A stretch of 64,000 bases of DNA from Bufo bufo (lineage: Eukaryota > Chordata > Amphibia > Anura > Bufonidae): assembly GCF_905171765.1 (NCBI RefSeq), contig NC_053394.1, positions 163,153,183 to 163,217,182 on the forward strand, read 5' to 3'. Below, one piece after another: positions 44,582 to 54,733 of the stretch. The stretch's first letter is position 1. Each line of letters opens with the position of its first letter. A program made the position numbers and the translations under genes. The notes below the pieces were generated by a model. It was not told the origin of the DNA and did no database searches. It saw nothing but the letters and a program-made list of their open reading frames with translations.

Positions 44582-45076
44582 TGTCACGGCGTACGTGTAC
44601 TCAGTATAAAAGATAACACACCAACCAGGCTCTGGACGAGAGACAGGGGAAGGGTCACCTCCTAGTTTATCGCTGACCTCTTTCCCTGCACTGCTCAGCC
44701 CACAGGCAGACCTTGAAGGTAGATGTGCTGTGTCCTCCAGCCTGGACTGACAAAACCCTGAACTCCCTGAGATGGTGAAGTGGGGAGATAGGAGCAGCCT
44801 GCTCACACAGAACCTGGATGGGATAGATGACACAAACAACCAAACTAGAAATGACACTTATCTTCTGAGAGCAGGAACTGACAGCCAACCTTCCCTCCAA
44901 ACTTCCCAGACCAAATGATCAGTATAATCCGCTCAGAGCACTTAGCTGGAGGCCATTTAAACTATTGACTCCAGTGCTCCTGATGAGAGGCGGATCCAGC
45001 ACGGCACCAAAACAAATACTAAAATCGTGCTGCTATCCTGGCCGACCTCCACACATCGTCAGAGTGGGGCATGACA
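44582..45076 (-). repeat. Gypsy 5' LTR
   Basis: 495 bp, nearly identical to 39832-40330. On the sense strand a TATA-like TTTAAAT (44961-44955) lies 23-29 bases before GCGGATTATA (44932-44923), the predicted transcript start. That would make U3 about 144 nt and R-U5 about 351 nt. Confidence 0.9.
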
Positions 45077-45720
45077 AATGCGTGTTACTATGGTACCCAG
45101 GACGCTATTAAAGTCCTGGCTGCCATAGTAGTAGTGGAGAGCGGGGGAGCAGTATACTTACCGTGCGTGTGGCTCCCGGGGCGCTCCAGAATGACGTCAG
45201 GGTGCCCCATGCGCATGGATGACGTGATCCATGCGATCACGTCATCCATGCGCGTGGGGCACCCTGACGTCACTCTGAAGCGCCCCGGGAGCCGCACGGA
45301 CGGTAAGTATACTGCTCCCCCGCTCCCCACTACACTTTACCATGGCAAACAGGACTTTAGTGTCCTGGCAGCCATGGTAACCATTCAGAAAAAGCTAAAC
45401 GTCGGATCCGGTAATGCGCCGAAACGACGTTTAGCTTAAGGCCGGATCCAGATTAATGCCTTTCAATGGGCATTAATTCCGCATCCGGCCTTGCGGAAAG
45501 TGTTCAGGATTTTTGACCGGAGTAAAAAGCGCAGCATGCTGCGGTATTTTCTCCGGCCAAAAAACGTTCCGGTCCTGAACTGAAGACATCCTGATGCATC
45601 CTGAACGGATTTCTCTCCATTCAGAATGCATTGGGATAATCCTGATCCGGATTCTTCCAGCATAGAGCCCCGACAACGGAACTCTATGCCGGAAAAGAAC
45701 AACGCAAGTGTGAAAGAGCC

Positions 45721-46088
45721 CTATGGGAGTCCTGGGGAGGTCTGAGTCCAGCAATTCCGGAGAGGGTAGGGTCAGGCTAAATAGCTACATTGGGGAAGGT
45801 GGGGTGTGGGGTCAGATTGGATTGTACATGCATAACCTCGATTGTCTCTATTGATTTATATGTATTTTAATGAGGGCAAGAAGACACGGCCCAGACTTTT
45901 GTTTTGCTTTGTTTTGCTCTGTTTGTACATTATGATTTTATTACGATAATCTGTATGCAAAGTATACTTTCTCTATGCACTTTAAAGAAAGAAATTGGAG
46001 TTTCATGCTCAATAATACACCTTGCTGTCTGTAAAATGTACTTTTATGGCATGAGCATTTACTCTGACAATAAAAATCTATTGAAACT
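45721..46088 (+). other. L1 3' UTR, distal part
   Basis: This joins with the short stretch 39665-39708 after ORF2. It ends with AATAAA (46069) and the 15-bp L1 duplication. No coding sequence. Confidence 0.7.
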
Positions 46089-46103
46089 AAAACATCTAAG
46101 GAG

Positions 46104-46388
46104 ATTGCAGAAACTACTAAAATTGTGTTAAGAACTGTCCAACGCATTATTAAAAACTGGAAGGATAGTGGGGACCCATCGTATTCGAGGAAGAAATGTG
46201 GCTGGAACAAAATCCTGAATGATCGTGATCGGTGAAACGTTTGGTGAAATCAAATTGAAGAAAAACATCAGTAGAACTCAGGGCTATGTTTAATAGTGAA
46301 AGTTAAGAGCATTTCCACACGCACAATGCGCTGGGAACTCAAGGGATTGGGACTGAACAGCTGTGTAACCGTAATAAAACCTGGTAAG
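46104..46388 (+). pseudogene. Tc1 transposase fragment (right of L1)
   Basis: Reads IAETTKIVLRTVQRIIKNWKD..., GRNK-like W-N-KILNDRDR, KRLVKSN (then a stop), RKTSVELRAMF and KSISTRTMRWELKGLGLNSC. This is the two helix-turn-helix DNA-binding region of a Tc1 transposase. The preceding residues are at 32657-32752 on the far side of the L1. The DDE catalytic core is missing, since the sequence changes abruptly after 46388. Confidence 0.8.
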
Positions 46389-46830
46389 GATTGCGCAGGA
46401 TCTGGCTGGCAGCCAGAGGCAGGGGAACTGGCACACCGGTGGATCACGGGGAGGGAGCGGGCACACCAGTCCAGTGAATCTTTTCACAAGGCTGCTGGCA
46501 CTGGTAAGGATTGCGCATGCGCGATCCCTCACAGGAGCCACAGCAGCCAGACGCACAGGGAGGGGGCGGCCACCCAAGGCTCTGATGTTTCGCTTACAGA
46601 GCCAGACCACTCCCTAAGGCAGGGATAAGCCTGTACACTAAACGTCAGCACAGGGAGCTTGCTGGATGACGTCGTGGGTCTCGTGACCTCCATCAGCACA
46701 GAAGAAACAAGACATTATAGATAAAGAGAGTGATCTACAAAGATAATAGTAGATATGTTATAATGCTGATTAGCCTATATTTATATAACTTGGACAACCC
46801 CTTTAACATATAACTAGCTGGGCAAAGGCC
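46389..46830. other. No recognised gene; end of a TTAAAGGGG-type MITE
   Basis: A GGTAAGGATTGCGCA motif occurs twice (46383 and 46503). The sequence GGACAACCCCTTTAA near 46793 matches the right end of TTAAAGGGG-type MITEs, but its partner end is not visible. Confidence 0.35.
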
Positions 46831-46835
46831 TAAAG

Positions 46836-47596
46836 ATGGTATGGGAAAGAGTTGATGAGTGTTATGGGTCAATAGAAGCTATAGAAAATGCTTTATTTAA
46901 GAGAATTGATAATTTTCCCAGAATAGTGGGTAGGGGTTACCAAAAGCTCAGGGAACTCAGCGACTTGTTAAAAGAGGTACAGTTTGCTCAGGCAGAAGGA
47001 GATCTGCCAGGGCTAGCATTCCTGGACACCTCCAGAGGTCTCAACCCGATTGTCCAAAAACTCCCTTATAACCTACAGGAGAAGTGAATCGCGCATGGTT
47101 TTCATTATAAGCAGGTTCATAATGTACCATTTCCCCCCTTTGCGGTGTTTTTAGACTTTGTTACTCAACAGGCAAGGATCAGAACGATCCCAGTTTTTAC
47201 TTTACATTGTCATGCCCCGCTATTCCTGGTGTCAAACCTCATAAAAGACCAGTGGCAGTCCACAAAACTAACGTTGCCTCCACAGGTTCTCCTTACAGGT
47301 CGTTTAAGTCTTCTCAAGAACAGAACAAACCCAAAGATCTTACCAAAGAATGCCCCCTGCACAAGAAACCACATTCTCTACAAAAGTGCAGAGCCTTCAG
47401 GGAGAAGTCTTTAGAGGACCGCAAAGAATTCCTCAAGGAAATAAACATCTGCTTCAGGTGCTGCACTACAACATCGCACTTCGCCAGGAACTGCAAGGTC
47501 AGTGTGACATGCACAGAATGCGGTAGCACAAAACACAACACAGCTTTATACCCTGGACCACCCTCTCAGGTATCACCTCAGGCAGAGGAGCAATGA
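46836..47596 (+). pseudogene. BEL/Pao gag with zinc knuckle
   Basis: 46836-47087 reads a capsid-type segment (VDECYGSIEAIENALFKRIDNFPRI, QKLRELSDLL...). A stop follows at 47085. From 47207 another frame carries CPLHKKPHSLQKCRAFREKSLEDRKEFLKE then CFRCCTTTSHFARNCKVSVTCTECGSTKH, the Cys/His-rich BEL/Pao nucleocapsid (CxxC...HxxxC knuckles). The family pattern is clear; frames are broken between the two parts. Confidence 0.8.
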
Positions 47597-47689
47597 CGGA
47601 AAGCAGATAGACACCGACATAGATACCCAAGTAGTCACTTTTCATTGTACTTAGATCTGTAAAGGACTCGCAGGAGGGAGGTCCTGCTC

Positions 47690-48330
47690 AAAAATCTGCC
47701 TTGTCAGAGTTTATCCGGGCGGCCACCAAGATAAGGCGATCAAGGTGTATGCAATCTTGTATGATCAAAGCAACCGATCTTTAGCTAAATCCACCTTCTT
47801 TGACACCTTCAATATTACAGGGCCCAGTTCTCCCTACTCCTTAAGGACATGTGCAGGTACCGTTGAGATGGCGGGAAGGAAGTGTTGTGGAAATTTTATT
47901 ATGCGGACATTTTACTTTAGGATGTGTGTGTGTTTTTATAAATTGTCATCTGTCTCCCGGTGTCTGATTTAGCCAGGGAGCGCTCTAGCAGAGGGTACTT
48001 TGGCTGAATCAGGACCAGTGGCAAAACCGTCAGTATGAAAACCTGCAGACTGAGCAGAGCGGGAGGGATTTGCTCAGAATTTTCTATCAAGATGGTAACA
48101 TTGGTGTCTCTCTCTGACTGGGGCTGAGAGAAGGGATTCACCTTTTTCCTTACACAAACTTTGATGCAAGCGGATTACAACTATTAATATTTACTACAAC
48201 AGGCAAGGCAACTGGATACAAGGTAGAGTCCATAGATGGTCAGACCTGCTTGTCCCTGCCAACCGTACTGGAGTGCAATCACATTCCTGACAACTGGTCT
48301 GAGATACCTACACCAGAAAATACAAGAGTC
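47690..48330 (+). pseudogene. BEL/Pao protease region, split
   Basis: VYAILYDQSNRSLAKSTFFDTFNI ... PYSLRTCAGTVEMAGRK is the start of the BEL/Pao protease (here YDQSN stands in the DDQSN position). After a 319-bp insertion the frame resumes at 48205 with ATGYKVESIDGQTCLSLP ... CNHIPDNWSEIPTPE. It is cut off at about 48330 by a Tc1 fragment. RT and integrase are absent from the window. Confidence 0.7.
47883..48201. mobile_element. Possible solo LTR inside BEL/Pao pol
   Basis: It starts TGTTGTGG and ends CTACAACA (TG...CA with 8-bp imperfect inverted ends). It interrupts the protease frame between AGRK and ATGYKV. The flanks GGAAG and GGCAA are not an exact duplication, so the boundaries could be off by a few bases. 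Confidence 0.5.
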
Positions 48331-49222
48331 ATGCTTCACTGATGAGTTGGTATGCTTAGGATCATGAGCAGTTCCTTTCCTTCTCCATACTCTTCTCTTC
48401 CCATCACTCTGGTACAAGTTGATCTTGGTCTCATCTGTCCATAGGATGTTGTTCCAGAACTGTGAAGGCTTTTTTAGATGTCGTTTGGTAAACTCTAATC
48501 TGTCCTTCCTGTTTTTGAGGCTCACCAATGGTTTACATCTTGTGGTGAACCCTCTGTATTCACTCTGGTGAAGTTTTCTCTCGATTGTTGATTTTGACAC
48601 ACATACACCTACCTCCTGGAGAGTGTTCTTGATCTGGCCAACTGTTGTAAAGGGTGTTTTCTTCACCAGGGAAAGAATTCTTCGGTCATCCACCACAGTT
48701 GTTTTCCGTGGTCTTCACCGGTGCGTTTCTTCTTTTTAAGAATGTTCCAAACAGTTGTTTTGGCCACGCCTAATGTTTTTGCTATCTCTCTGATGGGTTT
48801 GTTTTGTTTTTTTCAGCCTAATGATGGCTTGCTTCACTGATAGTGACAGCTCTTTGGATCTCATCTTGAGAGTTGACAGCAACAGATTCCAAATGCAAAT
48901 AGCACATTTGAAATGAACTCTGGACCTTTCATCTGCTCATTGTAATTGGGATAATGAGGGAATAACACACACCTGGCCATGGAACAGTTGAGAAGCCAAT
49001 TGTCCCATTACTTTTGGTTCCTTAACAAGTGGGAGGCACATATGCAAACTGTTGTAATTCCTACACCGTTCACCTGATTTGGATGTAAATACCCTCAAAT
49101 TAAAGCTGACAGTCTGCAGTTAAAGCACATCTTGTTCGTTTCATTTCAAATCCATTGTGGTGGTGTATAGAGCCAAAAATGTTAGAATTGTGTAGCTGTC
49201 CCAATATTTATGGACCTGACTG
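48331..49222 (-). mobile_element. Truncated Tc1-type transposon
   Basis: It matches the complete copy at 52497-54135 from the middle of the transposase to the terminal repeat ...GGACCTGACTG (49222), followed by TA. The catalytic half and the other end are missing. Transposase on the minus strand from MRSKELSLS (49 kb side) is disrupted by an extra T near 48810 and a deletion around 48716; WTDETKINLY keeps the first Asp. A frame at 48184-48696 joins it to antisense BEL sequence and has no meaning. Confidence 0.85.
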
Positions 49223-49224
49223 TA

Positions 49225-49439
49225 TATCTGGTGAGTGAGATCCGCCTTGTATCAGGGATATGTTATGCACTGCTGTTTAGTTAGGTGTAGCATTACTCTG
49301 GGAGCATGTTGTAGCTGTTAGATGTTAGCCATGCAATTCTATGTACAGGCAGCCATTTTGGGACATATGCTCAGAGATAATGTAATGTTGTAGTACATGT
49401 TGTTCTATGCTTTCTGCTGTACATGCTTACTTGTATGCT
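49225..49439. other. Unclassified; may join 51523 onward
   Basis: If the MITE 49443-51519 is removed this runs into 51523-51600, which has CCAATAAAC near 51592. The joined piece could be part of an LTR, perhaps of the BEL/Pao element, but the ends are not clear. Confidence 0.3.
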
Positions 49440-49442
49440 TTA

Positions 49443-51519
49443 GGCCTCCTGCACACGAACGTATTTTTTTGCGGTCCGCAAAAACGGGTCCCGTTTTCCC
49501 GTGATCCGTGACCGTTTTTTCGTTCTTGGGTCTTCCTTGATTTTTGGAGGATCCACAGACATGAAGAAAAAGTATTTTTGGTGTCCGCCTGGCCGTGCGG
49601 AGCCAAACGGATCCGTCCTGAATTACAATGCAAGTCAATGGGGACGGATCCGTTTGACGTTGACACAATATGGTGCCATTTCAAACGGATCCGTCCCCAT
49701 TGACTTTCAATGTAAAGTCTGGAGTCCCTTTTATACCATCGGATCGGAGTTTTCTCCAATCCGATGGTATATTTTAACTTGAAGCGTCCCCATCACCATG
49801 GGAACGCCTCTATGTTAGAATATACTGTCGGATATGAGTTAGATCGTGAAACCTCATTTCCGACAGTATATTCTAACACAGAGGCGTTCCCATGGTGATG
49901 GGGACGCTTCTAGTTAGAATATACTACAAACTGTGTACATGACTGCCCCCTGCTGCCTAGCAGCATCCGATCTCTTACAGGGGGCTGTGATCAGCACAAT
50001 TAACCCTTCAGGTGCCGCACGTGAAGGGGTTAATTGTGCTATCATATCCCCCTGTAAGAGATCAGGGCTGCCAGGCAGCAGGGGGCAGACCCCCCCCCTC
50101 CCCCCTCCCCAGTTTGAATATCATTGGTGGCCAGTGCGCCCCCCCCCCCTTCCTCCCTCTATTGTAATAATTCCTTGGTGGCACAGTGTGCGCCCCCCCG
50201 CCCCCCCCTTCCTCCCTCTATTGTAATCGTTGGTGGCACAGTGTGCGCCCCCCATTGGCCCCCCTCCCTCTATAGCATTAACAACATTGATGGCCAGTGT
50301 GCGGCCTCCCATCTACCCCCCCCACCCCCATCATTGGTGGCAGCGGGTTACTAGCAATAGTACAATAGTAAAAGATTCATACTTACCTGGGAGCTGCGAT
50401 GTCTGCTTCCGGCCGGGAGCTCCTCCTACTGGTAAGTGACAGTTCATTTAGCAATGACACTTACCAGTAGGTGGAGCTCCCGGCCGGACACGAACATCGC
50501 AGCAGCCGGTAAGTATGAATCTTCTACTATTGTACTATTGCTAAGTAACCATGGCAACCAGCGTCCTGGTTGCCATGGTTACCGATTGGAGCCCCAGCGA
50601 TTAAACTGGGACTCCGATCGGAACTCCGCTGCCACCAATGATGGGGGGGGGGGGAGATGGGAGGCCGCACACTGGCCACCAATGTTGTTAATGCTATAGA
50701 GGGAGGGGGGGGCCGATGGGGGGCGCACACTGTGCCACCAACAAATTATTACAATAGAGGGAGGGAGGGGGCGCACACTGTGCCACCAACGAATTATTAC
50801 AATAGAGGGAGGGAGGGGGGGGGGCGCACACTGTGCCACCAACGAATAATTACAATAGAGGGGGGGGGGGGGGGGCCGCACTGGCCACCAATGATATTTA
50901 AACTGGGGAGGGGGGGGAGGGTCTGCCCCCTGCTGCCTGGCAGCCCTGATCTCTTACAGGGGGCCGTGATCAGCACAATTAACCCCTTCAGGTGCCGCAC
51001 CTGAAGGGGTTAATTGTGCTGATCACGGCCCCCTGTAAGAGATCGGGTGCTGCCAGGCAGCAGGGGGCAGTCTTGTACACAGTTTGTAGTGTATTCTAAC
51101 TAGAAGCGTCCCCATCACCATGGGAACGCTTCTGTGTTAGAATATACTGTCGGTTCTGAGTTTTCACGAAGTGAAAACTCAGCTTTGAAAAAGCTTTTAT
51201 ACAGACGGATCTTCGGATCCGTCTGTATAAAAACTAACCTACGGCCACGGATCACGGACACGGATGCCAATCTTGTGTGCATCCGTGTTCTTTCACGGAC
51301 CCATTGACTTGAATGGGTCCGTGAACCGTTGGCCGTGAAAAAAATAGGACAGGTCATATTTTTTTCACAGCCAGGAAACACGGATCACGGATGCGGCTGC
51401 AAAACGGTGCATTTTCCGATTTTTCCACGGACCCATTGAAAGTCAATGGGTCCGCGAAAAAAAAGCGGAAAAACGGCACAACGGCCACGGGTGCACACAA
51501 CGGTCGTGTGCAGGAGGCC
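49443..51519. mobile_element. 2.1 kb nested-palindrome MITE, GGCCTCCTGCACACG ends
   Basis: Left GGCCTCCTGCACACGAACG and right CGGTCGTGTGCAGGAGGCC are inverted ends with an exact TTA duplication (49440-49442, 51520-51522). The whole element is one large palindrome centred near 50490 (50105-50340 mirrors 50640-50900; 49760-50090 mirrors 50930-51170). Each arm holds smaller palindromes, for example GGCGTTCCCATGGTGATGGGGACGC and its mirror, and CCTGTAAGAGATC pairs. Poly-C/poly-G rich frames are by-products. No transposase. Confidence 0.85.
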
Positions 51520-51563
51520 TTATACTTATACAAACTATTTGTATTCCTATAGTTTTACCACAA

Positions 51564-51854
51564 TTGATTAATCATATCAATACTCCTGTTTTGCCAATAA
51601 ACAAGTTAGACTACAGAAAACATCATCTTATTTGGAAGACAGGAATGGTTTATACTGAATGTCAGACTGCACACTGTGTGAACGTGTATAAAGACAGAAC
51701 ACTGCTCCTCCAGACTCCACTCACAGGTGATGTGCCCTGTCTAACTTTCCGGCTGCAGTGCACAAGAGGAGAAAAGTACAAATATGGATGTGTACTCACA
51801 GACAAATGTGTAAAATCAGCATTTAATCAAATAAACATGCTGTTCATAGCCTGA
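51564..51854 (+). other. Unrecognised 96-codon open frame
   Basis: It reads ...LDYRKHHLIWKTGMVYTECQTAHCVNVYKD... LQCTRGEKYKYGCVLTDKCV, Cys-rich and protein-like in composition. I do not recognise it. It could be chance, a transposon part or a host exon; there is no splice or promoter evidence. Confidence 0.2.
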
Positions 51855-52164
51855 CCCTTGGTTTTGCCTCTTTCTGGCTTCTTCTGGGGCATCAGAATAT
51901 GGCGATGCAAAGACATTTTTTGTTTTATATGTATTTTTTTTTAAATATTAAAAGATAAGAAAATAAAATAAAAAATAATAATATTTCCAGCAAAAAAATA
52001 ATAATATTTCCAGCAAAAAAACAATCCTCGATTTGGCTATGTGAACAGAGTCAGAAAAATATATGGCTCCAGGAAGGCAGCGAGTGAAAAACGGAAAATA
52101 GCTGCGTCAGGAAGGGGCTCACTTATAATTGAGTATCATAAAATGACTAGAAAACTGTAGAGGG

Positions 52165-52437
52165 AAGGATTATTATGATTAATATATGTATATATGCCTT
52201 TTCATATATACATATATATTGGCCCTGTATGGCCAGTATGGGCCCAAGTATGTGTATCCATAGAGATGTATGTATGCCCCCTTGTCAGCATACATCTCTA
52301 TGTATATAATATATATGTGTGGGTGGGCCTATTGCTGCCCATTCATACCCCCAGTTTTGTGTATATATGTATATCTATGTGGGTATATATGTATATATTT
52401 ATAGATGTGCCCAAAGCATCTATAAATATATATATAT
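52165..52437. repeat. AT-rich TATATG microsatellite-like DNA
   Basis: Degenerate TATATGTATATA runs with several TACATATA palindromes. It provides the TA-rich target of the solo LTR that follows. Confidence 0.7.
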
Positions 52438-52496
52438 TGTGACAGGACCAGGGGGAAAGTGGTAGAAGGAGTCTACATTTCACCTACAGTCAGGTC

Positions 52497-54135
52497 CATA
52501 AATATTGGGACATGGACACAATTCTAACATTTTTGGCTCTATACACCACCACAATAGATTTGAAATGAAACAAACAAGATGTGCTTTAACTGCAGACTGT
52601 CAGCTCTAATTTGAGGGTATTTACATCCACATCAGGTGAATGGTGTAGGAATTACAACAGTTTGCATATGTGCCTCCCACTTGTTAAGGGACCAAAAGTA
52701 ATGGGACAGAATAATAATCATAAATCAAACTTTCACTTTTTAATACTTGGTTGCAAATCCTTTGCAGTCAATTACAGCCTGAAGTCTAGAACGCATAGAC
52801 ATCACCAGACGCTGGGTTTCATCCCTGGTGATGCTCTGCCAGTTCTCTACTGCAACTGTCTTCAGTTCCTGCTTGTTCTTGGGGCATTTTCCCTTCAGTT
52901 TTGTCTTCAGCAAGTGAAATGCATGCTCAATCGGATTCAGGTCCGGTGATTGACTTGGCCATTGCATAACATTCCACTTCTTTCCCTTAAAAAACTCTTT
53001 GGTTGCTTTTGCAGTATGCTTTGGGTCATTGTCCATCTGCACTGTGAAGCGCCGTCCAATGAGTTCTGAAGCATTTGGCTAAATATGAGCAGATAATATT
53101 GCCTGAAATACTTCAGATTTCATCCTGCTGCTTTTGTCAGCAGTCACATCATCAATAAATACAAGAGAACCAGTTCCATTGGCAGCCATACATGCCCACG
53201 CCATGACACTACCACCACCATGCTTCGCTGATGAGGTGGTATGCTTAGGATCATGAGCAGTTCCTTTCCTTCTCCATAATCTTCTCTTCCCATCACTCCG
53301 GTACAAGTTGATCTTGGTCTCATCTGTCCAGAGGATGTTGTTCCAGAACTGTGAAGGCTTTTTTAGATGTCGTTTGGCAAACTCTAACCTGGCCTTCCTG
53401 TTTTTGAGGCTCACCAATGGTTTACATCTTGTGGTGAACCCTCTGTATTCACTCTGGTGAAGTCTTCTCTTGATTTTTGACTTTGACACACATACACCTA
53501 CCTCCTGGAGAATGTTCTTGATCTGGCCATCTGTTGTGAAGGGTGTTTTCTTCACCAGGGAAATAATTCTTCGGTCATCCACCACAGTTGTTTTCCGTGG
53601 TCTTCCGGGTCTTTTGGTGTTGCTGAGCTCACCGGTGCGTTCCTTCTTTTTAAGAATGTTCCAAACAATTGTTTTGGCCAGGCCTAATGTTTTTGCTATC
53701 TTTCTGATGGGTATGTTTTGTTTTTTCAGCCTAATGACGGCTTGCTTCACTGATAGTGACAGCTCTTTGGATCTGATCTTGAGAGTTGACAGCAACAGAT
53801 TCCAAATGCAAATAGCACACTGGAAATGAACTCTGGACCTTTTATCTGGTCATTGTAATTGGGATAATGAGGGAATAACACACACCTGGCCATGGAACAG
53901 GTAAGAAGCCAATTGTCCCATTACTTTTGGCCCCTTAACAAGTGGGAGGCACATATGCAAACTGTTATAATTCCTACACCGTTCACCTGATTTCGATGTA
54001 AATACCCTCAAATTAAAGCTGACAGTCTGCAGGTAAAGCACATCTTGTTCATTTTATTTCAAATCCATTGTGGTGGTGTATAGAGCCAAAAATTTTAGAA
54101 TTGTGTCAATGTCCCAATATTTATGGACCTGACTG
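52497..54135 (-). mobile_element. Complete Tc1-type transposon
   Basis: The TA target flanks it (52495-52496, 54136-54137). Inverted repeats of about 210 bp begin CAGTCAGGTCCATAAATATT. Within each, AATATTGGGACA at the outer end and AAAAGTAATGGGACA near the inner end give the IR/DR layout of Sleeping Beauty-type elements. It carries one transposase gene with a single stop and a damaged start. Confidence 0.93.
52740..53795 (-). pseudogene. Tc1 transposase, one premature stop
   Basis: The N-terminal paired-like helices (IRSKELSLSVKQAVIRLKKQ ... IRKIAKTLGLAKTIVWNIL) and the GRPRKT AT-hook-like linker come first. The DD34E catalytic triad follows: WTDETKINLY, VQMDNDPKHTAK and SPDLNPIEHAF. The gene reads almost through; a TAG at about 53076-53078 (SAHI.PNASEL) replaces Gln and splits it into 53079-53795 and 52740-53042. 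The original ATG has become ATC (ATC AGA TCC; the truncated copy at 48.9 kb keeps ATG AGA TCC). Transposase cuts and pastes DNA at TA sites. Confidence 0.9.
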
Positions 54136-54234
54136 TAGGTTCCTGTCCTATACGTTCTAAAAAGCAGCCAGGGAATTGACAGCAAGGAAAACTAGGTTTT
54201 CTCTTTGCAAGGGTTTTGTTAAAAAACCTGGTTA

Positions 54235-54733
54235 GGCTACTTTCACACTAGCGCTTGATCGGATCCGTTCTGAACGGATCCGATCATATTAATGCAGACA
54301 GAGGCTCCGTTCAGTACGGATCCGTCTGCATTAATAACTTAGAAAAATTTCTAAGTGCGAAAGTAGCCTGAGCGGATCCGTTCAGACTTTCAATGTAAAG
54401 TCAATGGGGGACGGATCCGCTTGAAGATTGAGCCATATGGTGTCATCTTCAAGCGGATCCGTTCCCATTGACTTACATTGTAAGTCTGGACGGATCCGCA
54501 CGCCTCCGCGCGGCCAGGCGGACACCCGAACGCTGCAAGCAGCGTTCAGCTGTCCGCCTGGCCGTGCGGAGGCGAGCGGAGCGGAGGCTGAACGCCGCCA
54601 GACTGATGCAGTCTGAGCGGATCCGCATCCATTCAGACTGCATCAGGGCTGGACGGAAGCGTTCTGCTCCGCTCGTGAGCCCCTTCAAACGGAGCTCACG
54701 AGCAGACAGCAGAACGCTAGTGTGAAAGTAGCC
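54235..54733. mobile_element. Palindromic MITE, GGCTACTTTCACACTAGCG ends
   Basis: GGCTACTTTCACACTAGCG and CGCTAGTGTGAAAGTAGCC are perfect inverted ends with an exact TTA duplication (54232-54234, 54734-54736). The interior is made of GGATCCG palindromes and hairpins (GCGGATCCGTTCAGACTTTC, CTGTCCGCCTGGCCGTGCGG). It lies inside the solo LTR upstream of its TATA box. Confidence 0.88.

Larger units (their letters stand above)
39832..45076 (-). mobile_element. Ty3/Gypsy chromovirus-type LTR retrotransposon
   Basis: It has two LTRs (39832-40330 and 44582-45076), TG...CA ends, an approximate 5-bp duplication AATG(T/C), gag-protease-RT-RNase H-integrase order on the minus strand, and a chromodomain at the end of pol, which places it among chromoviruses. 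By eye the LTRs differ at about a dozen positions plus one 4-base indel over ~495 bp, so the insertion is fairly young compared with its host MITE. Pol is inactivated by two stops and at least two frameshifts. Confidence 0.93.
39709..45720. mobile_element. Palindromic MITE (split by Gypsy), GGCCTCTTTCACACTTGCG ends
   Basis: The left end GGCCTCTTTCACACTTGCGTTGT and right end ACAACGCAAGTGTGAAAGAGCC are inverted repeats; flanks TAA and CTA suggest an imperfect TWA duplication. MITE sequence is 39709-39831 and 45077-45720. A very long, nearly perfect hairpin (about 45085-45375, centre ~45235) contains GGGGCACCCTGACGTCA and its mirror. It lies in the L1 3' UTR. Related by structure to 326-573, 4256-4580, 49443-51519 and 54235-54733. 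Confidence 0.75.
32768..46088 (+). mobile_element. Full-length L1-type LINE with nested insertions
   Basis: A 15-bp exact duplication AAAACATCTAAGGAG (32753-32767 and 46089-46103) brackets it. It starts GGGGGGCGTGGCC, has ORF1 and ORF2, and ends after AATAAA (46069-46074) at ...CTATTGAAACT. Insertions within it are a hAT MITE between the ORFs (34307-35952) and a palindromic MITE in the 3' UTR (39709-45720), itself split by a Gypsy element. Without these the LINE is about 5.7 kb, normal for L1. Both ORFs are broken. Confidence 0.88.
28592..46388 (+). mobile_element. Tc1-type transposon split by nested insertions
   Basis: The left end CACTGCCTGTCC follows TA (28590-28591). Element sequence is present at 28592-28740, 32657-32767 and 46104-46388. 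Across the breaks a Tc1 transposase reads on: KGQIIGMH ... (L1 inserted in AEKTSKE) ... IAETTKIVLRTVQRIIKNW ... KILNDRDR ... KSISTRTMRWELKGLGLN. The first break is a TTAA repeat (28745-32652), the second a full-length L1 (32768-46088). The right end is lost at 46388 in mid-transposase. Confidence 0.8.

Noticed and set aside
49933..51004. Several Pro/Gly-rich frames around 50-51 kb
   Set aside because: Come from C9-12/G9-12 runs in a large palindrome; mirrored frames occur on both strands.
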